In this document: positions 1 to 10,000 of the stretch, piece after piece
How the letters are laid out: every line of letters starts with the position of its first letter
How positions within the stretch are numbered: position 1 is the stretch's first letter
Assembly: GCA_910588125.1 (NCBI GenBank)
Contig: CAJUPI010000041.1
Coordinates: 1 to 27,193 of the forward strand
Length of the DNA stretch: 27,193 bases
Source of the DNA: an uncultured Lachnospiraceae bacterium
Lineage (GTDB): Bacteria > Bacillota > Clostridia > Lachnospirales > Lachnospiraceae
Direction: 5' to 3'
Program-made: the position numbers and the translations under genes
Notes under the pieces: generated by a model
The model's input: the letters and a program-made list of their open reading frames with translations, nothing else
Databases searched by the model: none
What the model was told of the DNA's origin: nothing

Positions 1-152
1 CTCTCATTAAAGCCGAAACGGATTATGACCGCTGGATGGACACTTACCCTGAACAAAACGGAAATACTTTTTATGACCTCAGCATTCAGCAGCTCCACGA
101 CCAAATCATGGAAGATACCGAACACCGCCTCCTAGACGATAAGCTGGATTAA
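1..152 (+). CDS. C-terminal fragment of unknown protein (runs off left edge)
   Basis: The third frame is open from the window edge to a TAA at 150-152. It gives about 49 residues of acidic, hydrophilic C-terminus ending in LLDDKLD. I recognise no domain. The gene converges on guaA, and the strong hairpin at 187-231 separates them. The 3' end of guaA is a known insertion site for genomic islands, so this could be the end of an island gene, but nothing visible here proves it. No integrase motif is present in the visible part. Confidence 0.5.
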   Translation, partial: LIKAETDYDRWMDTYPEQNGNTFYDLSIQQLHDQIMEDTEHRLLDDKLD

Positions 153-186
153 AAAATCTGTACCCAAATCGTACCCACCGCCCATT

Positions 187-231
187 AAAAAATCCCCGCA
201 AGCCTTGATTTCTCAAGACTTGCGAGGATTT
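187..231 (-). terminator. Rho-independent terminator of guaA
   Basis: Two 19-base arms (190-208 and 213-231) pair almost completely around a 4-base loop; the two mismatches can form G-U pairs. On the minus strand the hairpin is followed by a run of T (A-run at 187-192 on the plus strand). It begins 7 bases after the guaA stop codon. It could also slow transcription coming from the plus-strand gene at the left edge. Confidence 0.85.
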
Positions 232-237
232 ACCCTC

Positions 238-1530
238 TCACTCGAACTCAATCGTAGCCGGCGGCTTCGGGCTCATGTCATAGCAAACCCGACACACATT
301 TTCAACCTCAGCCAAAATCCTCTCCGTGATCCGCCCCAGCACATCCCAGTCCACTCGTTCAATGGTTGCACTCATGGCATCCACCGTGTTGATTGCCCGG
401 ATAATCACCATATAATCGAAACATCTGGCATTATTTTTTACGCCTACGGACTTAAAATCCGGCACCACGGTAAAATACTGCCATACCTTTTTGTCCAATC
501 CCGCTTTTTCAAATTCCTCCCGCAATATAGCATCCGATTCCCGTACCGCCTCCAGGCGATCCCTGGTAATCGCCCCCAGGCAGCGTACTCCCAGCCCCGG
601 CCCCGGGAACGGCTGACGGTATACCATGTGAGGCGGAAGCCCCAGCTCCACGCCGCAGGCACGCACTTCATCCTTAAATAGCTGTTTGAGCGGCTCTACC
701 AATTCAAACTTAAGGTCCTCCGGCAGTCCCCCCACATTGTGATGCGATTTGACCATCTTGGCTGTCTTGGTGCCGCTCTCGATGATGTCCGGATAAATCG
801 TTCCCTGTCCTAAGAAGTCAATTCCCTCCAGCTTTCTGGCTTCCTCCTCGAATACGCGGATGAACTCGCCGCCAATGATTTTGCGCTTCTGCTCTGGATC
901 GGAAACACCCTCCAGCTTGCCCAGGAAACGCTCCACTGCATCCACATAAATCAGATTGGCATGGAGCTGATTCTTAAATACCTCAACCACACTCTCCGAC
1001 TCATTTTTGCGCATCAGGCCATGGTTTACATGGACACACACCAGCTGCTGTCCTATCGCTTTTATCAACAAAGCCGCCACTACGGAAGAATCCACACCTC
1101 CCGAAAGCGCCAGCAGCACCTTTTTACCGCCCACCTGATTACGAATCAGTTCCACTTGATCCTCGATAAAATTCTTCATATTCCAGTTCGCTTGCGCCCG
1201 ACAGATATCAAAGACAAACTCTTTTAATACAGCCATATCTGGCAATGCATTCAGCCTTCGCTCACACCTTGCAGTCGGATGCGCGATGGCCAGCACCGGG
1301 ATTCCCTGATCATAAATATCCGGATCGACCTCCACCGGCACTCCATCCACGACCCGGTTCTCACCGCCGTTCAATATGATTCCTTTTACATTCGGCAATG
1401 CCCTTAACTGCTCCATCGTAATATCATGGGGATGAATCTCGCTGTACACCTCCAGCTCCCGAATCTGCCGGGCAATCACCGTATTTTCCGTACTGCCAAG
1501 ATCCAGAATAACAATCATATCCTGCTTCAT
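238..1530 (-). CDS. guaA: GMP synthase with a degenerate, shortened glutaminase domain
   Basis: Makes GMP from XMP and ATP in the cytosol, the last step of guanine nucleotide synthesis. The ATP-pyrophosphatase domain looks intact: P-loop SGGVDSS at 143-149, then GTIYPD, KSHHNVGGLPE, QPFPGPGLG and a C-terminal PPATIEFE. The protein is 430 residues, against about 510-525 usual for the family. The loss is in the N-terminal glutamine amidotransferase domain. After the family-like GIPVL stretch, AIAHPTA stands where the catalytic-cysteine motif (usually GICYGMQ) should be. The sequence then jumps to the linker, so the usual His-Glu segment (QFHPE) is also absent. Glutamine hydrolysis is therefore unlikely, and free ammonia or a separate glutaminase subunit would be needed. 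The start is set by AGGAG about 8 bases upstream. The reading frame is uninterrupted, so this is not a simple frameshift. Confidence 0.9.
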   Translation of the reverse strand: MKQDMIVILDLGSTENTVIARQIRELEVYSEIHPHDITMEQLRALPNVKGIILNGGENRVVDGVPVEVDPDIYDQGIPVLAIAHPTARCERRLNALPDMAVLKEFVFDICRAQANWNMKNFIEDQVELIRNQVGGKKVLLALSGGVDSSVVAALLIKAIGQQLVCVHVNHGLMRKNESESVVEVFKNQLHANLIYVDAVERFLGKLEGVSDPEQKRKIIGGEFIRVFEEEARKLEGIDFLGQGTIYPDIIESGTKTAKMVKSHHNVGGLPEDLKFELVEPLKQLFKDEVRACGVELGLPPHMVYRQPFPGPGLGVRCLGAITRDRLEAVRESDAILREEFEKAGLDKKVWQYFTVVPDFKSVGVKNNARCFDYMVIIRAINTVDAMSATIERVDWDVLGRITERILAEVENVCRVCYDMSPKPPATIEFE

Positions 1531-1571
1531 GATGGCTTCTCCTTTGTTTGTTGATTTATTGTCTTTTTTCC

Positions 1572-1599
1572 ATTATATAAAATCTGGCATAATTTTCAA
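1572..1599 (-). promoter_or_regulatory. guaA promoter
   Basis: On the minus strand TTGAAA (1594-1599) and a perfect TATAAT (1572-1577) are separated by 16 bases, about 40 bases upstream of the guaA start codon. No guanine riboswitch is recognisable in the short leader. Confidence 0.7.
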
Positions 1600-1700
1600 T
1601 AAAAATATCATTTTGCCTCTCGATTTTCTCATAATTACAGGAATCCTTCCAATCACATAAGCGAGCCGGATTCCTCTCATTTTTTCTGAAAACCTGGTAT

Positions 1701-4316
1701 TCATACATCCATTATACCAGCCATTTCCCCCTGTCTGTTGCATAGCCGGCTTATAGTCCTGAACATTTTTTTGATATCCACCGGCTTTGCCAAATGCTCG
1801 TTCATTCCAGCGTCCTTTGCCATTACAACGTCCTCTTCAAAAGCATTCGCCGACAACGCTATGATGGGCACATGCCTGGCGTCCGGCCGATCCAGATCGC
1901 GAATCACACGAGCTGCCTCATATCCGCTCATAACCGGCATCATCAAATCCATGAGCACACAGTCAAACATTCCTGGATCGGAAGCCACAAACGCATCCAC
2001 AGCCGCCCTTCCGTCATTCGCCGTCACAACCTCCGCTCCTGCCTCTTTTAGCATAAACTCCACAATTTCACAGTTGAGCTCATTGTCTTCCACCAAAAGA
2101 ACGCACATCCCGTCAATACTTTCCTGCATATTCATCTCGTCATTCACAGGCTGTACACCCCATGTCCTGTCCACACGGATCGGCAAGGTAATCCAAAACA
2201 CACTCCCCTTGCCGATCTGACTCTCTACTTCAATCGTACCCTTCATCTGTTCTACCAGCTTTTTCGCTGTGGACATCCCAAGTCCGATACCGTTATAATG
2301 AGTTCTCGCACCTTGGTGTTCCTGGGTAAACGGCTCAAAAATGTGTTTTTTAAAGTCTTCCCCAATACCAATACCGGTATCTTCAATCATAAACCGGTAA
2401 TTTGCAATTTCTTCCTGGCAAGCGAGCTCCTTTACTCGAACAAATACAGAACCATGGGGCCGGTTATATTTGAGGGCATTATCGATAATATTTATCAGAA
2501 TTTGCTTTAAATGCAGCGGATTTCCAATCAACCGGCTATGCTGCAAAACGACCTCGTCCAGCACCAACCGGATCCCTGCCGTCTCCGCTTGGGCAGATAA
2601 AATCGTGATGCAGTTTTTCAGTATATCATAAAGATCAAACGCTTCTTCCACCACCACCGGCCTTCCGCTCTCCAGCTTGCTGACCTGCAAAACATCGTTA
2701 ACCAGGGACAACAGATGCTCCGTTGAAACACGGATTTTCTTCCGGCACTCTTTCTGCCTGTTTCGATCCTCCTGGCTTTTTTCCATGATAGCCAGCATTC
2801 CCAGAATCCCATTGATAGGGGTGCGGAGATCATGGGACATATGGGAAAGAAATTCGCTCTTTGCCGAATTTGCTCTTCTAACCTTTTCTAACAGCTCCAT
2901 GATAGCCTGTTCCTGTTTCTTTCTCGTCACCATGGTTTCTGTGATATCCTGGTGATATCCGTTCAGGCATGAACCAGGTTTTTTAAAGGTTTTATCCGGA
3001 ACACCGCCGCAGCGGACATAAATTTTCCCCAGCCTTGGATGATTCCAGGGATAAATCACCTCGGAACGCCCGGTTTCCCGCATATCCTGTACCGCCTCCT
3101 GCACCATCTTCACATAATCCGGCTCAATATTTTCAAACCAGTGCTGATAGCATTCCTCCGGCTCGATCTCATCCGGTACCCCCAAAAGAATCCGCATGGT
3201 TCGGTCCGCATACATCCTCGGCAGACAATCCTCCTCCAGTTCGATCGTCCAGATACCGGTCTTTGCTCCCTCCAGAATTTCCTCCAGGCTTTGCCTTGCC
3301 TCCAGTTTGTACTTCTCTTCCTGTTCCACTACGGCATTGACATCTCGCTGGGCAAAAATCGCACAGTTCTCTTCCTCCGTCTTCTCTGTAGCGGAAAAAT
3401 GAATCTCCAGATGATTCAGCCCGTATGAGCTGTCTTTCACCTGATACCGGACATAAAATTTCTTCTTTTTTTTGAGTTGAGTCAGCACATATTCCTTTTT
3501 CGTCACCGCACGGAGCCGCTCCTGATCCCGGGGAACCACATACTGAGAAATATAACGCTCCATCGCCGTCTCATAGCCATCCTCAAAATTAGCGGCCCAA
3601 TCTACACTCATTCGCTCACTGTTTCGGTATATCTCGCATTCACCAGTATCAAAGTTCACCTGATAGATGCCGAGATAGTCTACGCTGAGGGCATGGAGGA
3701 CATTATAGCTTTGCTTTTGAAGCTCTCGGACCAAATCGCGCCGTTTCAGGGAAGATACGATAAAATATGCTGCCGTCTGGAGCATATTCGATGTGTACTC
3801 CAGCGATTTTACAGGAGGATTGTCCACGCCGTAAAAACCGATAAGCTTTTTGCCATCATAAAGGGGCACCACCACAAGAGAATTGATATTCTGCCGCTTC
3901 AGGTTCTCATACTGAAGGGGTTCAAGCTCCCGGATCTCTTCCACATTCTCAATGACAATATGTTTGCCGATGCTGAAATTCCGATACCAGCTCGCACACA
4001 CCTCCGGAGGAACATTTTGAAGATTTTCCTTTTCCGGTTCCACCCCTTCAGCCACCCACTCATAGGTATTATCATCGCCGCCCGACTCATTCTGTTCAAA
4101 TATATAGGTCCGTTCTCCGTTCAATGCTTTCCCCAGATGCTCCAGCAACACCTCCAGCGACTGATCTGGTGTTCTCTCTAGCAGCGCGACGCGAAGTCCC
4201 TCATTGATGATGGCTTCCAGATTCTGAACGCTTTGCATATCATTATGCTGTTCCTGGTTCCCGGCAACCGGCACGCTATTGCCCGCCTGTTCAAAAAGCT
4301 CTCTTGAATCCCCCAT
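1701..4316 (-). CDS. Hybrid sensor histidine kinase (GAF-PAS-HisKA-HATPase-REC)
   Basis: Cytoplasmic sensor kinase; no membrane segment is visible. From the start used here (871 residues) I see a GAF-like domain at about 45-190, one or two PAS-like regions at about 205-460, a HisKA dimerisation helix with the H box HMSHDLRTP (phospho-His about 495), and an ATPase domain with N box DNALKYN, DTGIGIG and GIGLGM. A C-terminal receiver follows, with phospho-Asp about 790 in LMDLMMP and the conserved Lys about 844. There is no Hpt domain or output domain, so the phosphate must pass to a partner elsewhere or the receiver acts alone. The frame stays open 69 codons further, to an ATG at 4523. I prefer the ATG at 4316 because GGAGG lies 6 bases before it; the upstream extension matches nothing I know. 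It lies directly downstream of a kinase/regulator pair in the same direction. Confidence 0.85.
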   Translation of the reverse strand: MGDSRELFEQAGNSVPVAGNQEQHNDMQSVQNLEAIINEGLRVALLERTPDQSLEVLLEHLGKALNGERTYIFEQNESGGDDNTYEWVAEGVEPEKENLQNVPPEVCASWYRNFSIGKHIVIENVEEIRELEPLQYENLKRQNINSLVVVPLYDGKKLIGFYGVDNPPVKSLEYTSNMLQTAAYFIVSSLKRRDLVRELQKQSYNVLHALSVDYLGIYQVNFDTGECEIYRNSERMSVDWAANFEDGYETAMERYISQYVVPRDQERLRAVTKKEYVLTQLKKKKKFYVRYQVKDSSYGLNHLEIHFSATEKTEEENCAIFAQRDVNAVVEQEEKYKLEARQSLEEILEGAKTGIWTIELEEDCLPRMYADRTMRILLGVPDEIEPEECYQHWFENIEPDYVKMVQEAVQDMRETGRSEVIYPWNHPRLGKIYVRCGGVPDKTFKKPGSCLNGYHQDITETMVTRKKQEQAIMELLEKVRRANSAKSEFLSHMSHDLRTPINGILGMLAIMEKSQEDRNRQKECRKKIRVSTEHLLSLVNDVLQVSKLESGRPVVVEEAFDLYDILKNCITILSAQAETAGIRLVLDEVVLQHSRLIGNPLHLKQILINIIDNALKYNRPHGSVFVRVKELACQEEIANYRFMIEDTGIGIGEDFKKHIFEPFTQEHQGARTHYNGIGLGMSTAKKLVEQMKGTIEVESQIGKGSVFWITLPIRVDRTWGVQPVNDEMNMQESIDGMCVLLVEDNELNCEIVEFMLKEAGAEVVTANDGRAAVDAFVASDPGMFDCVLMDLMMPVMSGYEAARVIRDLDRPDARHVPIIALSANAFEEDVVMAKDAGMNEHLAKPVDIKKMFRTISRLCNRQGEMAGIMDV

Positions 4317-4588
4317 ATCCGCCCTCCATATAGGCCCCTTCCGGCCATATTCACTGCACCTGTGAATTCTGACACGGAGAGGATCCTCTCCGTAAAACTT
4401 TGCTTTTGGAATATCAACACAATTCCGCTTTTCCCCATACCATCCTGAGAGCTTTGCAGCAGCTCTTGTGTCATAATACCACGCGCCCACAGTCACGTCA
4501 ATATACGAGCTGTTGAAAAACATCAGACAAATCCTCTTGAAAAATCAGGCAAAAGACAGCTTATCTTTGATAAAAACGCGTTTGGCAC

Positions 4589-5224
4589 TCAGTCCAACCG
4601 GTTCTTCACCGTAAACACAGCTAATTGAGTCCGATCCTTCAGTCCGAGCTTCTCCAACAAACGGGAAATCCCATTGCGCACAGTACCCTCCGCCAAAAAC
4701 AAATCCGCCGCAATCTCCTTATTATCCATCCCCCGCGCCACGCATTGCATCAGCTCCCGTTCCCGTTTCGTTAACCTAGCCACCTCCGGCGGCTGTAATC
4801 CCGCCGATGACACCATCTGCCGCCGCATTTCCTCAAATACACTATCTCCAAACACCCGCATCCCAGCACAGACTGCCTTGATCGACTGGATAACCCTCTC
4901 ATCCTCCATCTCCTTTAAAATGTAACCATCAGCACCGCTGCCCACTGCTGCTTCCACAGTCTTTGTGTCATCAAAAGTCGTCAAAACCAGAATCTTCACC
5001 TCTGGAAAATCTTCCTTGATCCGGGTAATCCCCCAACTTCCGTCATATTCTGGCATCCGCATATCCATCAGCACTACGTCTGGCCTTTGTGCCCCACACA
5101 ATTCCCAGGCTTCCTTGCCGTCAGCCGCCAGTCCCACCACGGAAAGTTCCCTGTCCCGTCCCAGGATAGCGGCCAGCCCCTGCCGCAAAATCTGAATATC
5201 ATCCGCAATCACAATACGAATCAT
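4589..5224 (-). CDS. NarL/LuxR-family response regulator
   Basis: A 211-residue DNA-binding response regulator. The N-terminal receiver has the acidic pair DD at 8-9, phospho-Asp 54 in VLMDMRMP, and Lys 104. The C-terminal LuxR-type helix-turn-helix spans about 150-205 (LTKRERELMQ, NKEIA, TVRNGISRLLEKL). The start at 5224 follows AGGGG with a 6-base spacer; a start 10 codons upstream is possible but has a poorer site. It lies 42 bases downstream of the 7TM-type kinase gene in the same direction, so they very likely form one operon and a cognate pair. The target genes cannot be told from the sequence. Confidence 0.9.
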   Translation of the reverse strand: MIRIVIADDIQILRQGLAAILGRDRELSVVGLAADGKEAWELCGAQRPDVVLMDMRMPEYDGSWGITRIKEDFPEVKILVLTTFDDTKTVEAAVGSGADGYILKEMEDERVIQSIKAVCAGMRVFGDSVFEEMRRQMVSSAGLQPPEVARLTKRERELMQCVARGMDNKEIAADLFLAEGTVRNGISRLLEKLGLKDRTQLAVFTVKNRLD

Positions 5225-5266
5225 GCGTTTCCCCTTTCTGCAAATCATTGTCATTCAAAAATCCGC

Positions 5267-6922
5267 TCATTTCGCCAGACTTTTCGGTTTCACCGGCAGC
5301 CAGATGTAAATCTGAAACCCTTCTCCTTCTGATGACAAAATCCGCAGCTGGCCCCCGGCAGTCTCCACCCGCTTTCGGATTCCTCGGATTCCATTACCTT
5401 CCGTCACCTCACCGCAGCCACAGCCATTATCAAAGATATATAAGCTAAGGCTGTTTTCCTCAAATTTTACAATCACATCCATATGCGTAGCCTTGGCATA
5501 TCTCAAGCAGTTGGTGATTGCTTCCCGAAAGCATTCATAAACCACCATGGATAAATGGGAGTAGCCCGGGCCATCCTCTCCCTGAACATTCACCTCTACC
5601 TCCAGCTCCCGGACACTTTTCGCCAGCTGGCGAATCCCCTGTGTGACCAGTTCGCAACCGGCCTCCTGGCGCAGCCGGTTGATGGAAATACGCAGCTCAC
5701 GAATTCCGTTCACTGCCAGCTCCTGAGCCTGGGCCAGATACTCTCTCATCGGTCCTGTTTCCCTGTCAGTCCAGGCATCCGTCTGTTCCCATTCCACCTT
5801 TGCCAGCCTTAATAATGATTGAATCATCGTCAGCGTATGTCCGGTCGTATCGTGCACCTCTTGGGCGATCCGGTTGCGCTCCTGCTCGATCGCCAGCCGT
5901 TGCGCCGCAACTGCCAGTTCCTGGCTCTGCCGAAGCTGCTCGTAATATTCTCCTACATCCGTCAGGAGAAAAATACCGGCCACCAATTCTCCGTTCCGGC
6001 TGCGCCGGACATACTGCCGCACCCGGACCCGCTCTTTTGTCTCTGGCACAAACTCTGCCTCCTCTGCCAGCAATTCCTGACCACATTCCACCAGCAATCC
6101 CTGACTGCCCAGATACATCTGGATCTGTCCGAAATCATCTCCCGTCCGAATCCTCAGCCAACTGGCGGCCGCCTCATTACAGTAGACTACACTTCCCCGC
6201 TTATTATAAACTGCCACCCCCTCTGTGATAGAAGAAAAAATCTGCCCAAACGCCAACGCATTCACATCCAGAAAATCATAACGCAGAACTGCCAGCAACA
6301 TCAAAAAGCTGGAAAGCGCAAACGCCGGCGGCGTCAAATCGAAGGATACTGCCAGCCATCCCGACAAGTACAGAAGGTTGAACCCCAGGGGCACTGCCGC
6401 TGACAAAAGAATCACCGCCAGGTGTACCGCCGCCACCCGTTTTTTGCGAAATTCCCGCAACACCACCGCCAACCCACCCAACACGCACAGATAGGTATAC
6501 CCCATATGCTCATAAAAAACCCAGCCGTATACCACCTGCTGCACCTCAAACCTTTGATAAAACAGATGATGGTACTCATTGGTCAGAAACGCCAGATAAT
6601 GCAGCACCGGCAACCCAAACAGCAACACGCGCGGCCAGCCCGCCAGCCGGTGCCGGCAATATAGAAAAGAAAACATCAGCCAGGCCGGCCCAATAAAACT
6701 AATTCCCAGATAAGATATGCCATAGATCAGGTATTTCATCTCTTTGATCATGGGAAATCCGGCAAAAAGCTGCGGAACGCACCATATTATCACCAACAAC
6801 TGGCAGGCTGCCAGCGCACCAGTCGTACCATTTCTGTCCGCCCGCCAAAAAAGCCAGCCACAACTGTACGCGGAAATTCCAATTGTGATCAGATATAAGA
6901 TAATCAGTAAAGCAGGAACCAT
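5267..6922 (-). CDS. NarL-partner sensor histidine kinase with N-terminal 7TM domain
   Basis: Membrane sensor of 551 residues. Residues 1-220 hold about seven hydrophobic helices resembling the histidine-kinase 7TM sensor domain. A PAS-like region at about 225-325 follows. A HisKA_3 dimerisation domain has the phospho-His at about 357 (AQEVHDTTGHTLTM), and an HATPase domain has Asn 471 (EAITNCLRYA), DNGCG near 498 and a G2 box GNGIRGIRKRV. The start at 6922 is favoured by GAGGG about 7 bases upstream and because the protein then begins directly with a membrane helix; the frame extends 24 codons further without a better signal. It pairs with the regulator downstream. The signal sensed is unknown. 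Confidence 0.9.
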   Translation of the reverse strand: MVPALLIILYLITIGISAYSCGWLFWRADRNGTTGALAACQLLVIIWCVPQLFAGFPMIKEMKYLIYGISYLGISFIGPAWLMFSFLYCRHRLAGWPRVLLFGLPVLHYLAFLTNEYHHLFYQRFEVQQVVYGWVFYEHMGYTYLCVLGGLAVVLREFRKKRVAAVHLAVILLSAAVPLGFNLLYLSGWLAVSFDLTPPAFALSSFLMLLAVLRYDFLDVNALAFGQIFSSITEGVAVYNKRGSVVYCNEAAASWLRIRTGDDFGQIQMYLGSQGLLVECGQELLAEEAEFVPETKERVRVRQYVRRSRNGELVAGIFLLTDVGEYYEQLRQSQELAVAAQRLAIEQERNRIAQEVHDTTGHTLTMIQSLLRLAKVEWEQTDAWTDRETGPMREYLAQAQELAVNGIRELRISINRLRQEAGCELVTQGIRQLAKSVRELEVEVNVQGEDGPGYSHLSMVVYECFREAITNCLRYAKATHMDVIVKFEENSLSLYIFDNGCGCGEVTEGNGIRGIRKRVETAGGQLRILSSEGEGFQIYIWLPVKPKSLAK

Positions 6923-7048
6923 ACTTTTTCCCTCATTTCTCTTAACCTTCCGTGAACAGGACAATGTCATTCCGTTTAACTCGGAGAATACCAAACCATG
7001 GAAAAAGAGCGGGAAGAGGCAGGAAATAGTCTGCTGATTTTGACTTTG

Positions 7049-7076
7049 CAGGGATTTAGAAGTCCTTAAATCCCTG
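7049..7076. other. Perfect 10-bp stem-loop between membrane protein gene and kinase operon
   Basis: The arms at 7049-7058 and 7067-7076 are perfectly complementary around an 8-base loop. The hairpin lies 20 bases after the stop codon of the large membrane protein gene. The T-run follows the stem on the plus strand, not on the minus strand on which both flanking genes lie. It may be a plus-strand terminator against antisense reading, or a 3' end stabiliser on the minus strand. Confidence 0.5.
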
Positions 7077-7096
7077 ATTTTTACCTGGAAACGAAA

Positions 7097-10000
7097 TCAT
7101 TGACGCTTCTTTTTCTCGCTGACTGCCGCAAATACAATCAAGCCGATCCCAGCCGCCAAAAGATATACCCACCAGGAAATACTCAACCAGAAGCTTTTTG
7201 TCATATAAAGCGCTACCAGAATCAGGATTGTCCCGGCCATCCCTGTCCAATGCCGGCAACACCTCACCAATGCCCATATAAATATGGCCAGACAAATTCC
7301 CTCCAGAATCAGGGCATTGACAACCTCTCCGCAGAACCAGGCATGGATCACTAAAATCAACAGACAGACAAAATATCCTATGGTCTGCAAAAGCTCCAGC
7401 TCTTTGCCCGATTTTTCTTCCTCTGCTTGTTTGTGCCCTTCTTTCTTTTCTTTATACTTTACTTTCCATACTCTTCCCAGATACCAGAAATATCCCGCTA
7501 CCGGGAAAAGCTCCAGCTCCAGCCTAATTATTGAAGGCCATTCAAAAAACGGTTGGTTCCAATACGACAGAACCAACAGCACCCCCACCACAGACCAGGT
7601 TGCCCTCCGCCACTCCTGGATCGCCCCGAACTGCAGAACATACAGGCTCAGATAAACCAGGCAGATAAACTTCCAATATCCTTCCTCATTCATTCCTGCC
7701 ATCAAAATCAGCAAAAACATTGCCACTACATGATACCAGTCCACACGCCAGCCCCCAAAAACCTCTTTCTTCGGTTCGCAGATCCTGCCGTGGCATCTGG
7801 CGACAATTCCTGTAAGCAGCAGCGAGCCCAGCACTGTCAAATACCAGCGATTCTCCGGCCAGCCATAGCATAATGCCAGCACAAACGGCATCGGCAGCAT
7901 TGCAATGCTAATGATCAAATGCGGCCAGATACGTCTTCCCAGATAAAACATTAAATAAAACCCGGTAAACACCATCAGACAAAATACTAAGCTCCAAAGC
8001 CCGCCTCCGCCACCAGACGAGCTGAGATAGACACGGTTATAGCAGCTAATATAACATTCCCATATTACCAAAACCGTCAAACAGCTTCCGCAGATATCCC
8101 AGAATATGGATCTGCCGTCTGCCGTATCCCGTTCCTTTTCCAATTTTCTTTCCAGAACCAGCCCAGCCACATAAACCCCAAGCACCCCCGCCAGCCGCCA
8201 CATCCGATTGCCCGCCGTAAACGGAATCATCAAAAAATCCTCTCCGAGCATTGCATATAAGGTCCCGGCCCGGCAAATCCATTGTCTTTTCCGGATCATC
8301 CTTCCCCAGCCGGCCCTGACCCTTCCTGCAATAGAAGCCTTTTCAAGAATCCTCTGTTCCTTGGCCTCTTTCTTGCTCCCTGTCAGAGCCTCCGAAAACA
8401 GATATCCCGCCATCAAAAGGAAAAACGGAAATGCCACTTCTGTTTTAGAAAAATAAACCATCCCCATCCAGGTCCCTTGAATAAGAATTGCCCAGCTATA
8501 TCCTTCCTGCCGTTTCCGTTCCCAAAAAATCATTCCACATAGAAGCAAAAATCCCGGCATCCCCCGATCCAGCAAATTCAAAACCAGTCTGGCCGCGTTC
8601 TCTCCCAGACCATGCAAAGTCTCACACCGTAGCCACAAATCCAACGGCCAGGAAACCACATACCATAAAAGGAACGGCAACACCCACTGCGCCAGCTCAG
8701 ATCTCCTTCTCCTCGCCGCCATTGTCATGGTAAAAATCAAGGCCCCAGCCAATGCCCAAAACGCATGCCCCCGCAAAAGCATTGACGCATCGTTCACTCC
8801 TGACATCTGCCCAAGAAACGCCTGACATCCCGGTAAAACCGCATCACACAGCAAAAATACTTGGCAAATCCATCCTCCTTTCCCAGCGCACCAGCGGCTT
8901 TTCCTCCGATCCCCGGCCAGAAATCCCAGCGCCACGATCATTCCCGCCGCCACCAGAGATCCCATATCCTCCGGCCTCTGCCGGCCTGCCAGCTCAAAAC
9001 CAGTCCAGGCTGTCACATAGTGAACCGTCCCGGCCGCCGCCAAACTGAAAAACGCCGTTTTCCAGCCATCCACCGCGTCCTTCTGCTGCATCATGGTCCC
9101 TAAAAGCACAGCTCCCAATGCCAATGCCAGATACCAGCGAAGCCATGGCGTGAATAAAAAAATCCCGCTCACAATTCCCATAAAAACAACCGGAACAGAA
9201 AAAAACCAAAAATGTACCGGCGCAAACCAGGAAAATTCTTCTCTCAACAATTCAATGCCTGGCCCACCCACGGGCAGCCGAAAGGCTGCCTCCTTCCTTT
9301 TTGTCCTCTGTCTTTCCAGCAACCATTTTCCCATCATCAAAAGCCAGGCGTATCCCATCATTACACTGAGCCACTCCCCGCCGCGGTTCAGCCCATGAGC
9401 CAATGCCCAGAATGTCATACTGATGGTCATTCCCCAAAAGCATACGCGGGTATAGAGCCGATCCCGAAACTGTCCGACTCCTCCAAACAGCATAGCCACT
9501 GTCAGTAAGCTGCCGAGCCACAATACCCGCCACCGGTTTTGTCCCACCAGCACATACTCTGGTCCCAGAAGCTGAAAATAAGCCGCCGCCAGCACAGACA
9601 AAAACAAAAAAATGCTTCCCAACACATATAACGCATTCCCTGTCTTATGGATATGCAGCCGCTTCTCCGCTACAAAGCTGACGCAAAAAAACATTGCCGA
9701 AAATGCCAGCACCAGATAAACCTTAGTCGGATTCGACAAAATCTGCCATGCCGTAGTCGCAAAAACCAACCCGGCCAGCACGACAAACACCATCCCGGCC
9801 AACAATGCCAAGATTCCCATACTGCTGCCTTTTGGCCTCTCCGATTTTACCTTTACGGATGCAATTCGGTTATTTAACTGCTCCATATGCTGCTGTGCCT
9901 GCCCGGTACAGTTCTCTTCCGATACCGCCACCCGTTCCGGCTGCCCGATGGGTTTCTTCTCAACTCCCGCCAGCTCTTCCGGCTCCAGACAACCGTATTT

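Noticed and set aside
1531..1571. Purine riboswitch in the guaA leader
   Set aside because: The leader after the promoter is only about 40 bases, too short for the aptamer, and shows none of its conserved loops.
1600..1700. Terminator after the hybrid kinase gene
   Set aside because: AGGAATCC and GGATTCCT can pair, but the loop is about 21 bases and no T-run follows.
3477..4181. Plus-strand open frame of 234 codons
   Set aside because: It lies wholly opposite the hybrid kinase GAF/PAS region, has no ribosome site and its sequence looks like a random antisense frame.
4317..4523. 69-residue N-terminal extension of the hybrid kinase
   Set aside because: The ATG at 4316 has a much better ribosome site and the family homology starts after it; the extension is kept only as an alternative.
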